Below, in pieces: positions 59,000 through 64,000 of a stretch of DNA of 64,000 nucleotides. Source of the stretch: Bacteroidetes bacterium 41-46. Lineage in GTDB: Bacteria; Bacteroidota; Bacteroidia; Bacteroidales; UBA932. The stretch lies in assembly GCA_001897515.1 (NCBI GenBank), contig MKTA01000015.1, positions 1-64,000 of the forward strand. The letters run 5' to 3'. Both the position numbers and the translations under genes were made by a program. The stretch's first letter is position 1. Each line of letters opens with the position of its first letter. The notes below the pieces were generated by a model. It was not told the origin of the DNA and did not search any database. It was given only the letters and a program-made list of their open reading frames with translations.

Positions 59000-60958
59000 A
59001 TGAAGGATCTAAAGTATCTGCAGCTCCTTTCTAAAAGTTTCCCGACAATATCTGCCGCAAGCACAGAGATTATAAACCTTGAGGCAATACTTAATCTTCC
59101 CAAAGGAACTGAGCATTTTTTAACAGATATCCACGGAGAGTATGAATCATTTCAGCATGTTCTGAAGAATGCATCGGGAGTAATCAGAAAAAAAGTAGAG
59201 GATATATTTGGGCACCGACTTAGAGAGTGGGAGAAGAGAGAGTTGTGTACTCTGATTTACTACCCTGCAGAAAAGCTTAAAGTTATTCAGGCAAGAGAGA
59301 GGGATATCAACGACTGGTATAAGATGGTGCTCCTTCAGCTATTAAGCGTACTAAGCAATGTCTCCTCAAAATACACACGTTCAAAAGTCAGAAAGGCCCT
59401 CCCTCCGGAGTTCTCTTACATAATCCAGGAACTTTTGCACGAATTCAAAACAGATCCAAACAAACAGGATTATGTTCATGCAATCATCACTACAATTGTA
59501 TCTACAGGCAGGGCAGAGCAGTTTATTATAGCAATGAGCAAAATTATTCAACGTCTGACCATTGACCATCTCCATGTTGTAGGTGATATTTACGACAGGG
59601 GACCGGGAGCCCATATAATAATGGATATATTGTGCGACTATCACAATTTTGACATACAGTGGGGTAATCACGACCTTGTTTGGATGGGAGCAGCAGCAGG
59701 AAGTGAGGCATGCATGGCTAATGTCCTGAGAATAAGCCTTAGATACGGCAATCTATCAACTCTTGAGGATGGATACGGTATAAACCTGTTACCACTTGCC
59801 ACATTTGCTATGGAGACTTACGGAGAGGATCAGTGTTTGCTGTTCAAACCAAAGGCCAGAGATGATGAGCCGGTTAAACAGAAACATGTTAAACTTATTT
59901 CTCAGATGCACAAAGCCATCTCAGTAATCCAATTCAAGTTAGAGGGTCAGTTGATAGATAGGAATCCGGAGTTTGGCATGGAGGATAGAAAGTTACTTCA
60001 CAGAATAAATTTTGAAAAGGGTACAATAGACCTGTACGGAAAAGAGTACGCCTTAAGAGATAACTTTTTACCTACAATTGATCCAAAGAATCCATACAGG
60101 CTTACCGACGACGAGAAGGAGGTGGTTGAGACCATGAAACACTACTTCACTCATAGTGAAAAACTCAGAAAGCATATGAGGTGCATTTATGCCAATGGCT
60201 CTCTTTATTTGGTAAAAAACTCAAATCTCCTTTACCACGGCTCAGTTCCGTTGAATGCAGACGGAACTTTTAAGAGTGTTAGAATCAGGGGTGCCGAATA
60301 CTCAGGAAAAGCTCTTTTTGACAAGATTGATCAGTTGGTGAGACAAGCCTATTTTGAAGAGAAGAGAAAAAGGGAGAAACTTTATGCAATGGATTTTGTC
60401 TGGTACTTATGGTGCGGACCATCCTCACCCCCTTTTGATAAAGACCGGATGACCACTTTTGAGAGGTACTTTATTGCCGAGAAAGAGACTCATAAAGAGA
60501 ATAAAGGGCACTACTACCACCTGAAGAACAATCGCGAGATATGCGAATCCATACTAAAAGAGTTTGGCATAACCGATGAGATCTCCCATATAATTAACGG
60601 ACATATCCCTGTCAAGACAGGAAAGGGCGAATCGCCGATTAAGGCTGGAGGAAAGCTTCTGGTCATAGATGGAGGCTACTCTAAGGCATATCAGCCGGAG
60701 ACAGGTATTGCCGGTTATACTTTAATCTATAATTCACACGGGCTCATGTTGATACAGCATGAACCTTTTGAGTCAACAAAGAAGGCAATAGAGGATGGAC
60801 ATGACATAATATCTGAGACAACCGTTCTGGAGTTCAGCAATAAAAGAAGGCTCGTAAGAGATACTGACATAGGGGTAGAGCTGAGGAGACAGATTGAAGA
60901 ACTTACCCGTCTCCTTGCAGCATACAGGGGTGGTTATCTTAAAGAGGACGATAATTAA
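59000..60958 (+). CDS. fbp: Class 3 fructose-1,6-bisphosphatase
   Basis: A 652-residue gluconeogenic phosphatase of the Firmicutes/Bacteroidetes type, which belongs to the calcineurin-like phosphoesterases. The metal motifs are 'FLTDIHGEYESFQHVL' (DxH), 'VVGDIYDRGPGAH' (GDxxDRG), 'IQWGNHDLVWMGAA' (GNHD) and 'IINGHIPVK' (GHxP). Length matches the family (about 640-670). It starts 11 nt after the hybrid kinase stop and may be cotranscribed with it. Confidence 0.96.
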   Translation: MKDLKYLQLLSKSFPTISAASTEIINLEAILNLPKGTEHFLTDIHGEYESFQHVLKNASGVIRKKVEDIFGHRLREWEKRELCTLIYYPAEKLKVIQARERDINDWYKMVLLQLLSVLSNVSSKYTRSKVRKALPPEFSYIIQELLHEFKTDPNKQDYVHAIITTIVSTGRAEQFIIAMSKIIQRLTIDHLHVVGDIYDRGPGAHIIMDILCDYHNFDIQWGNHDLVWMGAAAGSEACMANVLRISLRYGNLSTLEDGYGINLLPLATFAMETYGEDQCLLFKPKARDDEPVKQKHVKLISQMHKAISVIQFKLEGQLIDRNPEFGMEDRKLLHRINFEKGTIDLYGKEYALRDNFLPTIDPKNPYRLTDDEKEVVETMKHYFTHSEKLRKHMRCIYANGSLYLVKNSNLLYHGSVPLNADGTFKSVRIRGAEYSGKALFDKIDQLVRQAYFEEKRKREKLYAMDFVWYLWCGPSSPPFDKDRMTTFERYFIAEKETHKENKGHYYHLKNNREICESILKEFGITDEISHIINGHIPVKTGKGESPIKAGGKLLVIDGGYSKAYQPETGIAGYTLIYNSHGLMLIQHEPFESTKKAIEDGHDIISETTVLEFSNKRRLVRDTDIGVELRRQIEELTRLLAAYRGGYLKEDDN

Positions 60959-60968
60959 TATCGGGTAA

Positions 60969-61880
60969 TCAGAAGAAAATTTCGGCCAGCATACAGCGGG
61001 CAGAGCCGCCCCCGTTCACCTCTATTGACTCTAGCTCAGGAGCCACGATCTTGCAATATGAAGATAGTATCTCCAGTTGCTCAGATGTGAGTGCCCTTTT
61101 AGCAGTTGCAGACATCACCAGAAGAGGCTCGCCATCTCTGCTTTTTAGCTGAAGCATATTGCCAGCAAACTGCTCCATCTGCTCCATAGATATCTCCACA
61201 AGCTCCTTATCACAATCCTCAACAAAGGCAATGAACTCTGTTCTCTCATTGATGTCTGTTATTGAGTCAAGACATGCCACAACAAATTTTTCTCCCACAC
61301 ACATCATTACATTTGTATGATATATTGGTTTACCTTCTCTGTCGTATGCTCCAAAATCCAGATACTCATAATCCATTCTCTCTGCAAAATCCTCCAGAAC
61401 CTCCAGATTGCATCTGGGAGATCTGCATGCAAATGCAAGTTTTTGCTTTCTGTCAAATATCAGGCTGCCCGTACCCTCCAGAAAAAGCTCTTTGCTCTCC
61501 CAACTCGTCAGGTCCACTACACTCTTCATCCTTCCTTTCTCCCCTGTCTCATTTATTGCTTTCAGAACACTCTCCTTTCTTTCAAGTCTTCTGTTGGGTG
61601 CGCACATAGGATAGAGGACCAGCTCTCCGGTAGAGTGGGTAGAGAACCAGTTATTCGGAAAAATTGAATCTGGCGTATGGGGTTCAGGTGTGTCTTCAAC
61701 AACAATAACATCAACTCCATTTGCCCTCAGAAGTGCAACAAAAGCATCAAATTCCTGCAGAGCCATCTCTTGAGCACTAAGTTCATAGCCCCTCTTCTGA
61801 AAAGAATTATTTACTGCTGTCTGCTCATTAAAGCCGAATCTAACCGGCCTAATCATTAAAACCTTTGAAGTAGTCTGCAT
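60969..61880 (-). CDS. ctlX: Citrulline utilization hydrolase CtlX-like
   Basis: A 303-residue amidinotransferase-fold enzyme. 'KVLMIRPVRFGFNEQTAVNNSFQ', 'DTPEPHTPDSIFPNNWFSTH', 'LEGTGSLIFDRKQKLAFACRSPRCN', 'YHTNVMMCVGEKFVVACLDSI' (catalytic His) and the nucleophile Cys296 in 'NGGGSARCMLAEIFF' match the CtlX group of the arginine deiminase superfamily. CtlX has been linked to citrulline use in other bacteria. It lies 7 nt after rocD, so the pair would convert citrulline to ornithine and then to glutamate semialdehyde. Confidence 0.88.
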   Translation of the reverse strand: MQTTSKVLMIRPVRFGFNEQTAVNNSFQKRGYELSAQEMALQEFDAFVALLRANGVDVIVVEDTPEPHTPDSIFPNNWFSTHSTGELVLYPMCAPNRRLERKESVLKAINETGEKGRMKSVVDLTSWESKELFLEGTGSLIFDRKQKLAFACRSPRCNLEVLEDFAERMDYEYLDFGAYDREGKPIYHTNVMMCVGEKFVVACLDSITDINERTEFIAFVEDCDKELVEISMEQMEQFAGNMLQLKSRDGEPLLVMSATAKRALTSEQLEILSSYCKIVAPELESIEVNGGGSARCMLAEIFF

Positions 61881-61887
61881 AGGGAAA

Positions 61888-63120
61888 TTAGCCCTCCAGT
61901 TCTTTTATTGAGGCAACAATGATTTTAATTGCATCTCTGAGCTGCTCCTCTGTAATAACCAATGGCGGGGCAAATCGTATTATATGTCTGTGAGTTGGCT
62001 TTGCTATCAAACCATTTTCGGCCATTTTTTCACATACATCCCAGGCCTCCTTGCCATTATAAGGTTTAATTATTACAGCATTCAGAAGACCTTTACCCCT
62101 GACAAGTTCAATAAACGGCGAGTCAATTTTTCTCATCTCATCGCGAAAAATTCCTCCCAGATAGTCTGCCCTTTCAACCAGATTCTCCTCCTTCACAACC
62201 TCCAGAGCAGCCATTGCAACTCTGCAGGCCAGCGGGAAGCCTCCAAAAGTAGAGCCATGTTCACCGGGTTTTATTGTCAGCATAATCTCGTCATCTGCAA
62301 GTACGGCAGATACCGGTAAAACACCTCCTGAAATAGCTTTACCAAGTATTACAATATCCGGCCTTATCCCCTCGTGGTCACAGCAGAGCATCTTGCCGGT
62401 TCTGGCTATTCCTGTCTGAACCTCGTCAGCTATAAAGAGAACATTATGCTTTTTGCAGAGATCGTAACATTTTTTCAGATAGCCCTCATCCGGTACAAAA
62501 ACCCCTGCCTCACCCTGAATGGGTTCCAGCATAAATCCCGCAATATTTTCTGAGTGCTTCTGAAGAACCTCTTCCAGTGCTTTAGCATCGTTGTATGGAA
62601 TTTTCAGCAATCCCGGTGTAAAGGGGCCATACTGTGAGTATGAGTCGGGATCTGTTGACAGTGATACAATACTTATAGTCCTTCCATGAAAATTACCTTC
62701 ACAACCTACGATAAGTGCCTGATTATCTTTAATTCCTTTCTTAACATAACCCCACCTTCTTGCTAGCTTAAGTGCTGTCTCAACGGCCTCAGCGCCTGAG
62801 TTCATAGGAAGAACCTTGTCATATCCAAAATAGTTGTGCATGAACTCCTCGTAAGGGCCAAGACAGTCATTGAAAAATGCTCTGGATGTCAGGCAAATTC
62901 TCTCTGCCTGATCCTTTAAGGCTCCTATAATCTTTGGATGACAATGACCTTGGTTTACAGCTGAATAAGCCGATAAAAAGTCATAATAACGCTTTCCGTC
63001 CACATCCCACACAAAGGGACCTTCTCCTCTGGAGAGTACCACCTCCAGCGGATGGTAGTTATGAGCTCCGTACTTCTCCTCCTGCGCGATGTAGGCAGCA
63101 GATTTTTGTGAAATTTTCAT
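61888..63120 (-). CDS. rocD: Ornithine-oxoacid aminotransferase
   Basis: A 410-residue PLP enzyme that transfers the delta-amino group of ornithine to 2-oxoglutarate, giving glutamate semialdehyde. Class III aminotransferase motifs: '[20 protein letters not shown]', '[19 protein letters not shown]', 'CEGNFHGRT', '[17 protein letters not shown]' and the PLP Lys261 in '[17 protein letters not shown]'. The '[11 protein letters not shown]' segment is typical of ornithine aminotransferase. Together with ctlX it forms a two-gene operon; it complements the arginine deiminase at 42573-43850. Confidence 0.95.
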   Translation of the reverse strand: MKISQKSAAYIAQEEKYGAHNYHPLEVVLSRGEGPFVWDVDGKRYYDFLSAYSAVNQGHCHPKIIGALKDQAERICLTSRAFFNDCLGPYEEFMHNYFGYDKVLPMNSGAEAVETALKLARRWGYVKKGIKDNQALIVGCEGNFHGRTISIVSLSTDPDSYSQYGPFTPGLLKIPYNDAKALEEVLQKHSENIAGFMLEPIQGEAGVFVPDEGYLKKCYDLCKKHNVLFIADEVQTGIARTGKMLCCDHEGIRPDIVILGKAISGGVLPVSAVLADDEIMLTIKPGEHGSTFGGFPLACRVAMAALEVVKEENLVERADYLGGIFRDEMRKIDSPFIELVRGKGLLNAVIIKPYNGKEAWDVCEKMAENGLIAKPTHRHIIRFAPPLVITEEQLRDAIKIIVASIKELEG

Positions 63121-63184
63121 AGCTTGTTAATTGTTTATCTAGCAAATATAACCCTTTTTTAACTTAAAAAATGTTAATAAGTTG

Positions 63185-63215
63185 TTTGTAGTTAGGAAAA
63201 GAAAGCGTATCTTTG
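63185..63215 (+). promoter_or_regulatory. Promoter of the rpsL operon
   Basis: -33 TTTG at 63185-63188 and -7 TATCTTTG at 63208-63215, separated by 19 nt, a full match to the Bacteroidota consensus. The leader to the rpsL ATG is about 45 nt, AT-rich and without visible structure. Confidence 0.6.
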
Positions 63216-63266
63216 CAACCCGTTTTATATAACGTAATTACATAAAGTAAAGATTAACAATTAATT

Positions 63267-63668
63267 ATGCCAACAATTCAACAATTAGTACGCAAGGGCC
63301 GTACGGTTCTGGTTGAGCAGAGCAAATCAAGAGCGCTTGACTCATGCCCTCAAAGGCGTGGAGTTTGCGTTCGCGTTTACACTACTACTCCCAAGAAGCC
63401 AAACTCGGCTATGCGAAAAGTTGCCCGTGTTCGCTTGACTAACCAAAAAGAGGTTAACGCTTACATACCGGGTGAGGGCCACAACCTCCAGGAGCACTCA
63501 ATTGTGCTTGTTCGTGGTGGTCGTGTAAAAGACCTTCCGGGTGTTCGCTACCACATTCTTCGTGGTGCACTTGACACAGCAGGTGTTGAGGGTCGCAAGC
63601 AAGGGCGTTCGCTCTACGGCGCTAAGAGGCCTAAGAAAGGCGCGGCAGCTCCGGCTAAGAAAAAGTAA
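63267..63668 (+). CDS. rpsL: 30S ribosomal protein S12
   Basis: S12 is at the decoding centre. '[13 protein letters not shown]', '[52 protein letters not shown]' (with the PKKPNSA loop carrying the Lys of streptomycin resistance, and [10 protein letters not shown]) and '[21 protein letters not shown]' are standard; both streptomycin-sensitive lysines are wild type. Length 133 with an Ala/Lys C-terminus. It opens the str operon. Confidence 0.98.
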   Translation: MPTIQQLVRKGRTVLVEQSKSRALDSCPQRRGVCVRVYTTTPKKPNSAMRKVARVRLTNQKEVNAYIPGEGHNLQEHSIVLVRGGRVKDLPGVRYHILRGALDTAGVEGRKQGRSLYGAKRPKKGAAAPAKKK

Positions 63669-63692
63669 AACTAAAATTATTAAGAGAAACAA

Positions 63693-64000
63693 ATGAGAAA
63701 AACGAAGCCTAAAAAGAGGATTCTGCTTCCTGATCCCAAGTATCACGATGTGTTGGTGACACAGTTCGTGAATAACCTAATGTACCAGGGGAAGAAGAGT
63801 ATTGCCTACAGCATTTTTTACGATGCTATGGATATTATTGGCGAGAAGATGAAAGATTCTGACAAGGCTCCGCTGGAAATCTGGAAAAAAGCTTTAGAAA
63901 ACATTACTCCACAGGTTGAGGTGAAAAGCCGCAGAGTGGGTGGTGCAAACTTCCAGGTTCCAACAGAGGTGCGTCCTGAAAGGAAAATTTCGCTCTCAAT
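63693..64000 (+). CDS. rpsG: 30S ribosomal protein S7, partial at right edge
   Basis: The frame starts at ATG 63693, 24 nt after rpsL, and runs off the window after about 102 codons. It reads '[19 protein letters not shown]', '[28 protein letters not shown]', '[32 protein letters not shown]', the S7 core. S7 organises the 30S head. fusA and perhaps rpsJ are expected beyond the edge. Confidence 0.96.
   Translation, partial: MRKTKPKKRILLPDPKYHDVLVTQFVNNLMYQGKKSIAYSIFYDAMDIIGEKMKDSDKAPLEIWKKALENITPQVEVKSRRVGGANFQVPTEVRPERKISLS

Noticed and set aside
1-64000. CRISPR array, rRNA genes, prophage or restriction-modification locus
   Set aside because: I saw no regularly spaced direct repeats, no rRNA sequence, and no phage structural or methylase genes in the window.

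Overview
The window is a chromosomal segment of a Bacteroidota bacterium, most likely order Bacteroidales. The evidence is the promoter style (many -7 boxes of the form TAnnTTTG, few Shine-Dalgarno leaders), an Oar-type TonB-dependent receptor, class 3 fructose-bisphosphatase, DPP IV-like and tricorn-like secreted peptidases, tRNAs without an encoded CCA end, and the protein families throughout. Genus cannot be named from the sequence alone. Coding density is high and most genes are housekeeping.

Layout. 1-1700: AT-rich accessory DNA. A partial gene runs off the left edge, followed by an attC-like 130-bp palindromic element, a two-gene cassette, and a 5'-truncated tyrosine recombinase lying on the 3' side of a tRNA-Met gene. 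Stacked palindromic terminators separate recombinase and tRNA. 2.0-13.6 kb: unknown secreted protein, ispF, mutL, rhomboid protease, EEP-family hydrolase, TsaC-like protein, Ca/Na antiporter, rsmE, HGSNAT-like acyltransferase, phosphoesterase and a DPP IV-like peptidase. 13.8-18.8 kb: FadL-type porin, the selenium cluster mnmH-yedF-selD (supply of selenophosphate for 2-selenouridine in tRNA) and a NamZ-type muramidase. 18.8-22 kb, minus strand: tsaE, comM/yifB and an actin-like ATPase whose phosphate-1 motif is at the C-terminus. 22-26 kb: shikimate operon aroB, a fused aroD-aroA, and aroC. 26-30.8 kb: GNAT-like protein, serine hydrolase, and a porin plus CHASE4 histidine kinase pair. 30.9-34.8 kb: a stand-alone rplC-rplD-rplW-rplB-rpsS-rplV-rpsC operon with its own promoter and terminator, without rpsJ before it or rplP after it. 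35-38.4 kb: lipoprotein, MarC protein, a REP-associated transposase with three REP-like copies, tRNA-Leu and tRNA-Gly. 38.4-48.7 kb, minus strand: pheS, tricorn-like peptidase, arginine deiminase, mannose-1-phosphate guanylyltransferase, yraN and a TonB-dependent receptor. 48.8-50.2 kb: SAM-II riboswitch, a 17-codon upstream ORF and metK. 50.2-55.8 kb: flavin-fold protein, U32 protein, polyprenyl synthase, rsgA, MATE exporter and Fe/Mn superoxide dismutase. 55.9-63.1 kb: a large hybrid sensor kinase, fbp, ctlX and rocD. 63.2 kb to the end: rpsL and the start of rpsG.

Genes that work together: aroB/aroDA/aroC make chorismate; mnmH/yedF/selD handle selenium; arginine deiminase, CtlX and RocD form a likely arginine to citrulline to ornithine to glutamate-semialdehyde route; TsaC-like and TsaE both belong to t6A tRNA modification.

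The observations most worth following are the apparent circular permutation of the actin-like ATPase, the SAM-II riboswitch overlapping a small ORF, the aroD-aroA fusion, the attC-like cassette with a truncated recombinase, the RAYT/REP element beside tRNA-Leu, the split ribosomal-protein operon, and several -7 boxes placed 4-9 nt before start codons.
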